DNA of 64,000 nt from Sphingomonas insulae (GCF_010450875.1 NZ_CP048422.1:1395001-1459000); one strand, 5' to 3'; shown: positions 42,945 to 51,981, numbered from the stretch's first letter. Numbers and translations are program-made. The notes: generated from the sequence alone by a model not told the origin.

Positions 42945-43388
42945 ATGTTCAAGGAATTCAAGACCTTCATCGCACGCGGTAATGTGCTGGATCTGGCCGT
43001 GGCGGTCATCATCGGTGCCGCGTTCGGCAAGATCGTCACGTCGTTGACCGAAGACGTCATCATGCCGGTCATCGGCAAGATTTTCGGCGGCCTCGATTTT
43101 TCGGGCTATTTCCTGCGCATGGGGCCGGTGCCGGCGACCTACACCGGATCGCTGTCGGACTATGCCGCGCTCAAGAAGGCGGGGGTGCCGCTGCTCGGCT
43201 ACGGCGAATTCATCACCCAGGCGGCGAACTTCATCATCGTCGCCTTCATCATCTTCATGATCGTGCGCGCGGTAAACCGGCTGATGCCGAAGGCCGAAGC
43301 GCCAGTTGCGGCGGCTCCGGTCGAGCCGGCGGACGTCACTCTGCTCCGCGAAATCCGCGACGAACTGAAAGCGCGCCCGCGGGTCTGA
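42945..43388 (+). CDS. mscL: Large-conductance mechanosensitive channel
   Basis: The 147-residue product has the canonical N-terminus (FKEFKTFIARGNVLDLAVAVIIGAAFGKIV), a first membrane helix with the pore constriction, a periplasmic loop, a second helix (FIIVAFIIFMIVRAVNRL) and a C-terminal amphipathic helix. It releases solutes on hypo-osmotic shock. The length is typical. The gene is monocistronic. Confidence 0.96.
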   Translation: MFKEFKTFIARGNVLDLAVAVIIGAAFGKIVTSLTEDVIMPVIGKIFGGLDFSGYFLRMGPVPATYTGSLSDYAALKKAGVPLLGYGEFITQAANFIIVAFIIFMIVRAVNRLMPKAEAPVAAAPVEPADVTLLREIRDELKARPRV

Positions 43389-43395
43389 CCATCGG

Positions 43396-43441
43396 CGGCG
43401 GCGACAAGCGACCCCGGGAAAACCGACCGTCGTCGCCGTTT
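43396..43441 (+). terminator. Possible terminator after mscL
   Basis: CGGCGGCGAC and GTCGTCGCCG pair with one G-U across a 23-nt loop, then TTT. The U tract is too short for a confident call. It lies between mscL and the convergent Rrf2 gene. Confidence 0.3.
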
Positions 43442-43490
43442 GCGCGGGGACGACGATGACGCGGTGTCGTGCGGCGAATCAGGTTCGGCG

Positions 43491-43922
43491 CTATGCCGCG
43501 ACCAGCTGCTCCGCGGTCGCATCCGCCAGGCTGGTCCCGTCCAGGATGCGCGCCGTTTCGTCGCGCACGCGCATCATCGCGTGGCGAATGGCGCAGTCCG
43601 CCTCGCTCTTGCAGTCCGCGCAGGCGCGATAGGCGGTGCGGCTGACGCACGGCACCAGCGCCAGCGGCCCCTCGATGATCCGGATGATCTCGCCCAGCGA
43701 GATCAGGTGCGCGGGCCGGGCGAGCACATAGCCACCCATCTTGCCCCGCGTGCTGGTCAGCAATGCGGCGTCGCGCAGGTCCGCCAGGATCAGCTCCAGG
43801 AACTTGCGCGGCACGTTGGCGGCGATCGCGATGCGGCCCATCGGTATCGGTGGTGTGGCGGCGGGTGCTTCGGCAAGGAACAGCATCGCGCGCAGCGCGT
43901 AGCGGGAACGCTGGGTCAACAT
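43491..43922 (-). CDS. Rrf2-family transcriptional regulator with Fe-S cysteines
   Basis: The 143-residue product opens MLTQRSRYALRAMLFLAE and has a winged helix (VPRKFLELILADLRDAALLTSTRGKMGGYVLARP). A cysteine set follows (LVPCVSRTAYRACADCKSEADC), suitable for a [2Fe-2S] or [4Fe-4S] cluster as in IscR or RirA. It is likely an iron- or redox-sensing repressor. No Fe-S operon is adjacent, so IscR itself is unlikely; RirA-like or NsrR-like roles are possible. Confidence 0.88.
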   Translation of the reverse strand: MLTQRSRYALRAMLFLAEAPAATPPIPMGRIAIAANVPRKFLELILADLRDAALLTSTRGKMGGYVLARPAHLISLGEIIRIIEGPLALVPCVSRTAYRACADCKSEADCAIRHAMMRVRDETARILDGTSLADATAEQLVAA

Positions 43923-43944
43923 GATGGCGCCGATATGGGCGTAT

Positions 43945-44300
43945 AATGTGGCGAGCGAAAGGCGTGGATTGCAGAGGCTTGCCGCGTCGCCTATATGGGG
44001 CGTGCCGGCTTCCAGCCGGCTATGGCGATAAACGGTGGCGTTGCATAGACGCAGCGGACCCGGGGGCAGTACCCGGCGGCTCCACCATCGCAGTTGAGGC
44101 GCCCGGTGCCACGCTTCACGCGTGGGGACGGAACTTCAGCAGCGCTGACGGGGCCGAACTAGGATCGACGTGTGTTGAAATGCGCTGTCTTTCGCTCGGA
44201 ATGGGACCACCGCAACGGCCCATTACACAAGTGCCAACGATAACGAAGCACTCGCGATTGCGGCGTAACTGAGGGCCTAACGGCCTGACGTTATACCAAG
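43945..44300 (+). ncRNA. ssrA: Two-piece permuted tmRNA (transfer-messenger RNA)
   Basis: The gene is circularly permuted, as in alphaproteobacteria. The acceptor piece comes first and ends in GGCGGCTCCACCA at 44087, with a T-arm-like region just before. A removable segment follows, then the coding piece starts at 44150 (GGGGCCGAACTAGGATCGAC). The resume codon GCC is at 44233 and the tag reads ANDNEALAIAA to the TAA at 44266-44268. It is followed by the hairpin GGCC-TAAC-GGCC. The RNA rescues stalled ribosomes and marks the nascent chain for proteolysis. Outer ends are approximate. Confidence 0.9.
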
Positions 44301-44613
44301 ATTACGCGGTTGGACCCACCGGGCAACAGAAGGGATTCCAGCGGTACGGGGAGCACCGGGCAACAGAAGCTCCCCACCTCTTCGATCGATCCACGATGCT
44401 GTTGGATGCGGACGTCGCCAACCGACTAACCTGTCGCGGCAATATGCCGGGGACTGTCCTACGGCCCGGGGCATCGCTATCGATCCGCCCGCCGCGCGTC
44501 CTGCCCGCCCCGGTTCGCGATGGGTGCAGGAATCGAAACGATCGGGGCGGTTCGTTTCGATACGAGTGCCCCACTTGTTCATGTTGTTCAACTTGGCCGT
44601 GGACGGCAGGGCG
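44301..44613. repeat. Intergenic region with a 16-bp direct repeat next to tmRNA
   Basis: CACCGGGCAACAGAAG occurs at 44317-44332 and again at 44354-44369, a 37-bp period. No gene is recognised in the stretch. It separates the tmRNA from the end of the symporter gene. Confidence 0.6.
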
Positions 44614-46155
44614 CTATCGCTGCGCCCCCGCCACCGGGTTGTTGCCCCACAGCCGGTCGTACGACCAGCCCGACAGGTCCTCGACCACCGCGGCGCGCTC
44701 GGGATCTGAGGGCGCCCGGGCGCCGCCCCGGAACCGCTCGATCTCGTCGAGCAGGATCGCATGGGTCCGCGGATCGAGCCGGAAGCGGGTCGATACCAGC
44801 ACCCCGAATATCAACATCGCGATCGTCCCCAGGCCAAGGACCCCGACGATCGCCGCGATCGCCTGCGGGCTCTGCGTCGTCGCCTTTGAAACGAACCCCG
44901 ACGCCTGCATCACCTGCCCGACGAGGATGACCGCCAACGCCTGGCTCATCTTGCGCACGAAGGTCATGACGCCGGCGAACGCCCCTTCCCGGCGGCGGCC
45001 GGTGACGATCTCGTCGACGTCGGCCATGTAGTTGTAGGTCGCCCAGGGGATATAGTTCAGCGCGCCGCGGCCGAGGCCGGCGAACACGACGGGCAGCCAG
45101 AACAGCGCCGACGTGGCGGTATAGCCCGCGCCGTACATGGCGAGGAAGATCACTACGCCGATGCCGAAGCTCAACGCCGCAAAGCGATAGGCCGCGGCAG
45201 GCGACAGGCGCAGCGCGAAGTTGATCGCCAGCACCACCGCGATCAGCTGGACGATATACGTCACGCCGACCAGCTGCCCGACGATCGCGGTCGATCCGGC
45301 GAGCGCGAAGATCACGAAATAGGTGAACGCCGCATTGTAGATATCCTGGCTGATATAGCCGCCCAGGTACATGCCCAGGTGCAGGCGGAACGCCCGGATG
45401 CGCAGCGTCGAGAACAGATTGCGGTACAGCGCCGCGAACGCCGCGCCCAGCGTCGGCCGGTCGCGCGCCTCGGCTTCGGCAAGCTCCGGCGGCCGCTGCC
45501 GTTCCCAGCTGAACGTGTAGAGCAGCCCCGCCGCGCCCATGAACAGGATCGAGAAGATGATGCCCATGTACAGATAGGTATCGGGGCTGTCCGGACCGAG
45601 ATAGGCGATCAGCCAGGCCGGCAGGAACGCCGCGGCGATCGCCGAACACTGGCCGCACAGGATGCGCGCACCGGCGAACTTGGCCTTGGTCTTGTAATCG
45701 GTCGCCATCTCGCTGGCGAGCGTCTCGTACGGGATGATCTCCAGCGCATAGACCATCTCGAACAGCACGTAGGTGACGAGGTAATACCAGAAGCTTTGCC
45801 CGGCGACCCACATGATTGCGAACGAGGGCAGCAGCGGGATCGCCGCGAGGATGAAGAAGCGCCGCCGCCCGAACCGCCGGCCCAGCCACGTCCTACCGAT
45901 ATTGTCGGAGACATGCCCGATCAGCGGACTGGTGAACGCATCGAGCACCCGCGCGACGCCGAAGATGATCGTCGCCTGCGCCGCGGATAGCCCGCAGAAG
46001 CTGGTGTAGAAGATCAGGATCCACGTCGAGATGACCGCCATCGACCCCGCGCCGAGCACATCGTTCGAGCCGTAGGCGAGCAGGCTGTACCAGCGGACCG
46101 GCCGCGATGGCGCGGTGGGCAGGACGGGTGCTGCGGCGATGGGGTCGGTGGCCAT
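44614..46155 (-). CDS. GPH-family sugar:cation symporter
   Basis: The 513-residue protein has about 12 membrane segments and GPH (MelB-type) hallmarks: FGVARVLDAFTSPLIGHVSDN (cation-site Asp region), GRRFGRRRFFILAAIPLLPSF, and ALEIIPYETLASEMATDYK. A cytoplasmic C-terminal extension holds DEIERFRGGARAPSDPE. Related proteins carry melibiose, glucuronides or unsaturated rhamnogalacturonides. Its place downstream of GH105, GH53, GH35 and rhaM points to an oligogalacturonide or rhamnogalacturonan fragment. A 103-bp gap with a REP-like hairpin separates it from GH105. No strong ribosome binding site is visible. Confidence 0.88.
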   Translation of the reverse strand: MATDPIAAAPVLPTAPSRPVRWYSLLAYGSNDVLGAGSMAVISTWILIFYTSFCGLSAAQATIIFGVARVLDAFTSPLIGHVSDNIGRTWLGRRFGRRRFFILAAIPLLPSFAIMWVAGQSFWYYLVTYVLFEMVYALEIIPYETLASEMATDYKTKAKFAGARILCGQCSAIAAAFLPAWLIAYLGPDSPDTYLYMGIIFSILFMGAAGLLYTFSWERQRPPELAEAEARDRPTLGAAFAALYRNLFSTLRIRAFRLHLGMYLGGYISQDIYNAAFTYFVIFALAGSTAIVGQLVGVTYIVQLIAVVLAINFALRLSPAAAYRFAALSFGIGVVIFLAMYGAGYTATSALFWLPVVFAGLGRGALNYIPWATYNYMADVDEIVTGRRREGAFAGVMTFVRKMSQALAVILVGQVMQASGFVSKATTQSPQAIAAIVGVLGLGTIAMLIFGVLVSTRFRLDPRTHAILLDEIERFRGGARAPSDPERAAVVEDLSGWSYDRLWGNNPVAGAQR

Positions 46156-46199
46156 GGATGCTTACTCGGTTAGCGGTCCGTCCTCACCCGTCCGGCCCT

Positions 46200-46220
46200 C
46201 CCTCTCCCATCGGGAGAGGG
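46200..46220. repeat. Perfect 9-bp hairpin between GH105 and the symporter
   Basis: CCCTCTCCC-ATC-GGGAGAGGG is a perfect palindrome in the 103-bp intergenic gap. With no U tract on the minus strand it is more likely a REP-type element or mRNA-stabilising stem than a terminator. Confidence 0.65.
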
Positions 46221-46258
46221 AAAAGACGCCGAAGGCGGCGAGGGCGAGGACGGCACGA

Positions 46259-47374
46259 TCAGATGTAGGTGCGCAGGAATTCGCCGAGCGCGACCATGGC
46301 GAGGCTCTGGCCGTAGGGCATCGAGGTGAGGGCGATGTCCTTGTAGAATTGCTGCGTATCGCCCATCGCGGTGCCGAAGCTGACCTGCTTCAACTCGCCC
46401 GCCTCGTCGATATTGGCGAGCACGCCGCGCACCGCCTTGATGCCGACCGCCTCGTAATGGCGCGGCAGATAGCCCTTACGCACGCCCTTCAGGATACCGT
46501 ACGCGAAGCCGGCGGTCGCCGAGGCTTCGAGGTAGCTCGACGGGTCCATGATGAGCGTGTGCCACAGGCCGGTCTCGTCATCCTGCGTCTGGGCGAGCGT
46601 CTTCACCTGCGCCTCGAGCGTGTCGATCAGGAACATGCGCAAGGCGTCGCCCTGCGGCAGGTCGAGGATCTCGATGATCTCCGGAATTGCGATCGTCACC
46701 CAGCAATTGCCGCGCGCCCACAGCGCCTCGGCGAAATTATGCCGCCCGTTGAAGTCCCAGCCGTGGAACCACAGGCCGGTCTTCTTGTCGAACAGGTATT
46801 TGATGTGAACGAGGAACTGGCGCTTCGCCTCCTCGATATACTGGGGCCGGCCCAGCAGCAGGCCGATCTTAGCGAGCGGCAGCACGCTCATCATCAGCGT
46901 GTCGTCCCACATCTCACCCTGGTTCTCGTCGTTGTAGACGATGTGCTGGAACCCGCCCTCCTCGGTCTTGGGCAGGCCGTCCGGTGCCATCAGCCATTCG
47001 GCCCAGGTATCCAGATAGGGGATGTAGCGCGGGTCCGGCTCGTGCTCGTACAAATAGGCGAGCGTGATGAACGGTGCGACCGTGTTGATGTTCTTGGTCG
47101 GCGTGCCCTCGGCGAAGCGATCCTCGAACCATTGCTTGATGATCGTCAGCGCCGCCTTGTCGCCGGTCTGCTCGTAATAGCGCCACATGCCGAACAGGCC
47201 GACGCCGTGGGTCCATTCCCAGCCGGCCCAGCCCTTGGTGTCGATGATCCGACCGTCTTCCAAGTGGAGCAGGAACTCGCCGGTCTCGTCCTTGATGTTG
47301 ACGAGGTTGTCCATCAGCTTGGCGATGGCGGCGGTGACCTCCTGGCGGGGGATGTCGTGGGTGAGGGCGGCCAA
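46259..47374 (-). CDS. GH105 unsaturated rhamnogalacturonyl hydrolase
   Basis: The 371-residue product has the GH105 motifs WEWTHGVGLFGMWRYYEQTG, MWDDTLMMSVLPLAKIG, WARGNCWVTIAIPEI and DPSSYLEASATAGFAYGI, with no signal peptide, so it is cytoplasmic. It hydrolyses the unsaturated uronate at the non-reducing end of rhamnogalacturonan fragments after import. The start is TTG at 47374, directly after the GH53 stop; AGGAGA lies 6 nt upstream. It contrasts with the exported GH105-DUF4861 fusion at 14589. Confidence 0.92.
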   Translation of the reverse strand: MAALTHDIPRQEVTAAIAKLMDNLVNIKDETGEFLLHLEDGRIIDTKGWAGWEWTHGVGLFGMWRYYEQTGDKAALTIIKQWFEDRFAEGTPTKNINTVAPFITLAYLYEHEPDPRYIPYLDTWAEWLMAPDGLPKTEEGGFQHIVYNDENQGEMWDDTLMMSVLPLAKIGLLLGRPQYIEEAKRQFLVHIKYLFDKKTGLWFHGWDFNGRHNFAEALWARGNCWVTIAIPEIIEILDLPQGDALRMFLIDTLEAQVKTLAQTQDDETGLWHTLIMDPSSYLEASATAGFAYGILKGVRKGYLPRHYEAVGIKAVRGVLANIDEAGELKQVSFGTAMGDTQQFYKDIALTSMPYGQSLAMVALGEFLRTYI

Positions 47375-48619
47375 TTAGTGTCTCCTGGGCTTGAACGGGG
47401 TGGCCGCATAGTCGCGCGCCATCTGTCGGTAGAGGTCGAGAAAGGCGGGGTCGGCATCGTAGCGACCGCCATGGCCGCGCGACGGCGTCGTGCCATTGGG
47501 CGGTGCCGCCGCTGTGGACGCGACCGGCGCGGCACCGGGCGCCTCGGCGGCATTGATACCCTGCGACAGCAGGTCGGGCTTGGTGCCCTCGCCGGCGTTG
47601 ACGCCGTCCCGCGTAAAGATCGCTTCCTGGTGGCGGATCGGTTCCCAGATGAAGCTGCCCCAGCCGTTCGGCTGTGCGTGGACGAGGTCGTTGACGTAGC
47701 GTTTGCGCGACGAATATTCGAGCGCCATGAAGCCATGGTCCGGGTACGCCTTGGCGAAGCCTTCGAAGGTCCGCTGCCAGTCGCCCTGCGCCGCCTGCTG
47801 GTAGCAGGAAAAGCCGGTGGCATCGAAGCGCACGCCGCGCGCCAGCAGCTGGTCCATCCAATAGCGCACGATCGGCCAGTGCCGGCCGAGATGGTTGTGG
47901 ACCGCGACCTTCGCATCCGGCGTCGTCTCGCGCGCGCCGGCGATCCCTGCCTTCAGCAGGGCCGCGAAGCGATCGTAGCCGCCAGTGGCGGTGTTGGTGC
48001 CGGCGACATCCATGTGCACCGCATCGGTCTGCGGATTGCCGGTCGGAATGGTCAGCGGCACACGCCCGTCGGGCCAGAGCATGCCGAACGTCGTCTCGTT
48101 GCCGATCACGACGAGATCGGGATAGGCGCCGCCCGCCTTCAACGCCGACAGCGCCTCGACGGTGTGACGATGGACGGCATCGACCAGCCTGGCGAATGGC
48201 AGGTTGGCCCAGGCGGCGGGCTTGTCCTGATGCTGCGGGTCCGCCCAGGTGTCGGAATAATGCAGCGTCAGCGAAAAATGGAATCCAGCCTGCTTGATCC
48301 GCCGACCGAAGGCGACGGTGCGGGCGATGTCGGCCCATGGGCCGCCCGGCTTGCCCTTGGAATAGCCGTTGGCGGGATCGACGAACAGCCGCAGCTTGAT
48401 CGCATTGAAACCCGCATCGCGCAGGATCGCCAGGGCATCGCGGCGCCTGCCGCCCTCGAAATAGGTCGCGCCCTCGGTCTCGTCCTCGGTAAGCCATGTG
48501 ACGTCGGCACCGAGCAGATACGGCCACGGGCGTGCCGCCGCAGCGCGTGTCGGCGCGAGGCTCGCCACACCGGCAGCGGCGAGACCCAGCCCGAGGGTGC
48601 GGCGGGTCAGTTCGCTCAT
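47375..48619 (-). CDS. GH53 endo-beta-1,4-galactanase, Tat-exported
   Basis: The 414-residue product has a twin-arginine leader (ELTRRTLGLGLAAAGVA), then the GH53 barrel (YLLGADVTWLTEDE, GFNAIKLRLFVDPANGYS, LTLHYSDTWADP). Catalytic residues are E175 (VVIGNETTFG, acid/base) and E301 (FMALEYSSRKR, nucleophile). It cuts beta-1,4-galactan side chains of rhamnogalacturonan I. A Pro/Ala/Gly insert (about 365-385) interrupts the C-terminal region. Its ATG overlaps the GH35 stop (ATGA). Confidence 0.93.
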   Translation of the reverse strand: MSELTRRTLGLGLAAAGVASLAPTRAAAARPWPYLLGADVTWLTEDETEGATYFEGGRRRDALAILRDAGFNAIKLRLFVDPANGYSKGKPGGPWADIARTVAFGRRIKQAGFHFSLTLHYSDTWADPQHQDKPAAWANLPFARLVDAVHRHTVEALSALKAGGAYPDLVVIGNETTFGMLWPDGRVPLTIPTGNPQTDAVHMDVAGTNTATGGYDRFAALLKAGIAGARETTPDAKVAVHNHLGRHWPIVRYWMDQLLARGVRFDATGFSCYQQAAQGDWQRTFEGFAKAYPDHGFMALEYSSRKRYVNDLVHAQPNGWGSFIWEPIRHQEAIFTRDGVNAGEGTKPDLLSQGINAAEAPGAAPVASTAAAPPNGTTPSRGHGGRYDADPAFLDLYRQMARDYAATPFKPRRH

Positions 48620-51600
48620 TTCGATGCCTCGATCCGCTGCGGCGCATCGACCATCCGCACCGGCAAGCCGCCCTTGACCGTGCGCATCGTGACGAGCTTC
48701 ACCGGCTCCAGCATGTCACCGGGCGCGCCGTCGGACGTCACCGCGAGTGCAATGGTGTTCGTGCCGTGGTGGTTGAGGATGCCTTCGGGGATCGGGAACA
48801 CGCGTTGCGGTCCGACATGCGCGATGAACTGGCCTATGTTCCAGCCATTGACGAACACGAGCGCGCGATAACGGGCAACCGAACGCGGCGTATCGGTATC
48901 GCCGAACGCCACCGCCACCGTCGTATCCTGCCCCTTTGGCAGCGCGAGGTCGAAGCGGCTACGATACCAGGTGGTGCCGGGCTGTACGCTGGTCGGCGCG
49001 GCCTGCCACTTGGCATCGTCGAAGCCGGGCAGGTGCCAGCCCGTGCGCTCCCCGTATTGGCCGCCGTTGTTGGCGACGCCGCGCGCCGGATCGGGCAGAT
49101 CCTCGCCGCCCTGCTTGCCCTGGATCTTCCACGCGACCGGTACCGCGAAGCTGCGCCCGCCCGGTGCCTCGATCGAGGCGGAGATAAGCCCGCGCGCTTC
49201 CTTGTGCGCATCGTCGCTGTCGAGATCCCAATTGTGGCCGTTGTTGCGCACCATGATGCTGACGACGTGTTCGCCCGTGCCTTGTGCACTGGCGGGCAGG
49301 TCGAACCGGGCGGTGCCGGTCGTGATCGGACGGGGCAGCCCGCCCGGCAATTCGTCCTGACCGACGAACCGGCCGTCGACCCACACCTGTACCATTCCCG
49401 AGCCACCAGCGCCGTAATAGAGCGCGATCTGCTTCGCATCCGGCGTGCCGGTGAAACGGCCGCGATACCAGACGTCGCCGTCATGGAAGCCATAGGCATC
49501 CATCGACAGATTCGGTTGGCCGTCGGGACGCGCGGTGATGCTGGCATAGGGTTTGCCCTCCGCCGACTGCCACATGCTGTCGTCGAAGCCGGGCTGCGCC
49601 TCGGGCGAGCCGTAGGCGGCGCGCCACGTCAGCGTCGGAAGCGAGATGGGGGCGGGGCCAGCGAGGTTGCGTTCGGCGGTGCGGCTGCCGATCGCGGTGG
49701 GCCTGGTGGCGACGGCGCTATCGTTCCAGCGGATGCTCTTCACCGCCTTGGCGGCCCAGATTTCCAGCGGCGTGTCTTCGCGCGTGTCGCCGATAATCGC
49801 CAGCGTGCCACCCTTCAGCGTAACGCTGCGCACCAACGCCGGGCCGCGGACCAGTGCGGGACCCTGCCGCCAGTAGCGGACCGCCTCCGCCTCGTCGGCA
49901 AGGATCAGCGTCAGCGGCGGGCGTCCGCCGCCCTCGACCCTTACGACAGCGCGCCCCTGATGCGGGTAATCGAGACGCAGGTCCCCCTTCGCCGCATCGA
50001 ACCGGCTCGTCGCCTGTCCTTCCAGCACCCGCACCTGCGGCGCGGACTCATAGCGCAACATCGTCTCGCCGGATTCACCGGCGCGGCCGTAAAGCAGCAT
50101 CAGATCCGATCCGTCGACGCTCATCGCCGCCTGCAGCTCGGACGTCGAATAGACCAGCCGCTGCTTGCCGATGGTGACGCCGGCGACCAGCCATTTCGCG
50201 TCGAAGCCGTTGAGGCGCATCGGTTCGGCGGCGGGCAAGGTGTAGCGGCCATCGGGCAGATCGGCGGTGATGGTAAAGCGGTCGTCGGTGCTGCCGTTCG
50301 ACGGCTTGTGCGTCACCATCAGGAAGCGGGCATCGGTTTCCGGATTCTTGTTGTGATAGACCTGTACATTCGGTGACGACACGATCGGCTCACCCGCCGG
50401 GACCATGCCGGCAAGGTCCGGCACGGCGGCAATCAGGCCGCCCAGTTGCTTCATCTCCTCCGCCTTCGTGCGCAACTCGCGCGGTTCGGAGATCGCGGAA
50501 CCGTAATCGTAGCTGGTGAACACCACCGGCGCGGGCAGCCAGCCCCAACTGGTGCCGCCATAGCCCATGTAGACGCTCTGGATGTCGATGCCGTTGGCCA
50601 GGTTGGTGCCGTAGAACACCCGCTGGAACCGCTTGCCGCGCTGGATCGCGTTGCAGTCATAGCCGCCGTTCGATCCCCAATAATCGAACCAGCCGCCGCC
50701 GAATTCGGCAAGGAACGCCGGCGTATCGGGTGAGGCGGAGGCGCCGCCCTTGGCACCACCGGTGCCGTAGTAGCCCCAGTCGGGTGCCGCCGATCCGCGC
50801 GTCGGCTTGCCCTGCGCGGTACAGGTGCCACCGGGATAACCATCGAACGCATACAGGTCGTTGGGCCCGTGGACGACGTTCGCGACCGTGCTGCTTTCCG
50901 GCACCCAATAACCGTTGCGACCCTGGTCGTTGTGGAACAGCGGCACGGTGATGCCGTCGCCGCGCGCCTTGGCGTAGAGATGGTCCATGTAGCGGCGCTG
51001 CGCCGAGGTGGTAAGCGCCAGTTCGTTCTCGATCTGGTGCAGGATGACCGACCCGCCGTTATTGATCTGATGGCGCGCGATGATCGCGTCGATCCGCGTC
51101 AGCCATTCGTCCGCCGCCGCCATATAGGCGGCATCGTCGGTCCGCGCGCGCCCGCGTTGGTTGACCAGCCAGCCGGGAAAGCCGCCGCGCGACAGCTCTG
51201 CATTCACATAGGGGCCGGCGCGGGTGATGACATACAGTCCCTCCTCCGCAGCCTCGCGCAGCACGCGATCCATGTCGCGGATGCCGGTAAAATCGTACAC
51301 GCCCTGTTTCGGGCTGTGATAGCCCCAGTCGAAGTAGATCGCGACGGTGTTGAAACCGCTTGCCTTCAGCTTCTGCAGCACGTCGCGCCACAGGTCAGGG
51401 CTGGGCAGGCGGAAGGGGTGGAATTCGGCGGACCAGATCACCCTACGCTTGCCGTCGATCATCAGCGAGCGGGCATCGTAGCTGACCCGGCCGAACGTCT
51501 TGACGGGGGCGGCGAGGTTTTCGGTCGGCTTGGCGACCTGCGCGTGCGCCGTGGAAGCGAGCAGCAGCGCCAACATTCCGGCCGTGCTGCGCTTAATCAT
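48616..51600 (-). CDS. GH35 beta-galactosidase, large secreted form
   Basis: The 994-residue product has a signal peptide (to STAHAQ). The barrel carries acid/base E193 (HQIENELAL) and nucleophile E299 (FLAEFGGGW). Several beta-sandwich domains follow, including jelly rolls with MVQVWVDGRFVGQDELPGG and RALVFVNGWNIGQFIAHVGP. The length and domain order resemble fungal LacA rather than short bacterial GH35. It removes galactose from galactan oligomers. A small duplication (GPALVR twice) lies near residue 580. Its start overlaps rhaM by 8 nt. Confidence 0.93.
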   Translation of the reverse strand: MIKRSTAGMLALLLASTAHAQVAKPTENLAAPVKTFGRVSYDARSLMIDGKRRVIWSAEFHPFRLPSPDLWRDVLQKLKASGFNTVAIYFDWGYHSPKQGVYDFTGIRDMDRVLREAAEEGLYVITRAGPYVNAELSRGGFPGWLVNQRGRARTDDAAYMAAADEWLTRIDAIIARHQINNGGSVILHQIENELALTTSAQRRYMDHLYAKARGDGITVPLFHNDQGRNGYWVPESSTVANVVHGPNDLYAFDGYPGGTCTAQGKPTRGSAAPDWGYYGTGGAKGGASASPDTPAFLAEFGGGWFDYWGSNGGYDCNAIQRGKRFQRVFYGTNLANGIDIQSVYMGYGGTSWGWLPAPVVFTSYDYGSAISEPRELRTKAEEMKQLGGLIAAVPDLAGMVPAGEPIVSSPNVQVYHNKNPETDARFLMVTHKPSNGSTDDRFTITADLPDGRYTLPAAEPMRLNGFDAKWLVAGVTIGKQRLVYSTSELQAAMSVDGSDLMLLYGRAGESGETMLRYESAPQVRVLEGQATSRFDAAKGDLRLDYPHQGRAVVRVEGGGRPPLTLILADEAEAVRYWRQGPALVRGPALVRSVTLKGGTLAIIGDTREDTPLEIWAAKAVKSIRWNDSAVATRPTAIGSRTAERNLAGPAPISLPTLTWRAAYGSPEAQPGFDDSMWQSAEGKPYASITARPDGQPNLSMDAYGFHDGDVWYRGRFTGTPDAKQIALYYGAGGSGMVQVWVDGRFVGQDELPGGLPRPITTGTARFDLPASAQGTGEHVVSIMVRNNGHNWDLDSDDAHKEARGLISASIEAPGGRSFAVPVAWKIQGKQGGEDLPDPARGVANNGGQYGERTGWHLPGFDDAKWQAAPTSVQPGTTWYRSRFDLALPKGQDTTVAVAFGDTDTPRSVARYRALVFVNGWNIGQFIAHVGPQRVFPIPEGILNHHGTNTIALAVTSDGAPGDMLEPVKLVTMRTVKGGLPVRMVDAPQRIEASK

Positions 51601-51907
51601 GGTGGAAGATCATCGGCAACGCGGTTTCCACCGGGCGGTTATCCGCTTCGACCTCCATCAGCGGCGCCATATAGTCCCACCAGCGCCTCATCACCGGATG
51701 ATCCGGCAGCGCGTCGCGACGGTTGTGGTCCGCCAGCCGCAGCACCGCGAAGAGCGAGAGCGTCTGTTCGTCGAGAAAGATCGAATAATCGTGGATGCCG
51801 CTGTCCGTCAGCAAAGACGACAGCTCGGGCCAAATCTCGTCATGGCGGCGGCGATATTCGTCGATCACGCCGGGTTTCAGCTGCATCTTGAATGCATGGA
51901 TCGACAT
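51593..51907 (-). CDS. rhaM: L-rhamnose mutarotase
   Basis: The 104-residue product matches RhaM in length and motifs (KMQLKPGVIDEYRRRHDEIWPEL, DYSIFLDEQTLSLFAVLR, HPVMRRWWDYMAPLMEV). It interconverts rhamnose anomers, feeding the dehydrogenase encoded at 53631. GGAGGGG lies 5 nt before the ATG at 51907; a TTG one codon earlier is less likely. First gene of the rhaM-GH35-GH53-GH105 operon, with successive overlaps. Confidence 0.95.
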   Translation of the reverse strand: MSIHAFKMQLKPGVIDEYRRRHDEIWPELSSLLTDSGIHDYSIFLDEQTLSLFAVLRLADHNRRDALPDHPVMRRWWDYMAPLMEVEADNRPVETALPMIFHHD

Positions 51908-51921
51908 CAAAACCCCTCCAG

Positions 51922-51934
51922 ACCATTATATGGT
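51922..51934 (-). promoter_or_regulatory. rhaM operon promoter with overlapping palindrome
   Basis: ACCAT-TAT-ATGGT is a perfect 5-bp inverted repeat in the 74-bp gap before rhaM. On the minus strand it contains a consensus TATAAT (51925-51930), so a protein bound there would block a -10 element. Two further ACCA half-sites lie upstream (51935-51955). Confidence 0.5.
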
Positions 51935-51981
51935 ATTGGTATGTAGGATTTGGTAAGCGGTTATCGTTCGGACGTCAAACG

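Noticed and set aside
44277..44762. 161-codon minus-strand frame across the region after tmRNA
   Set aside because: Overlaps the end of the symporter gene in another frame and has no protein-like features.
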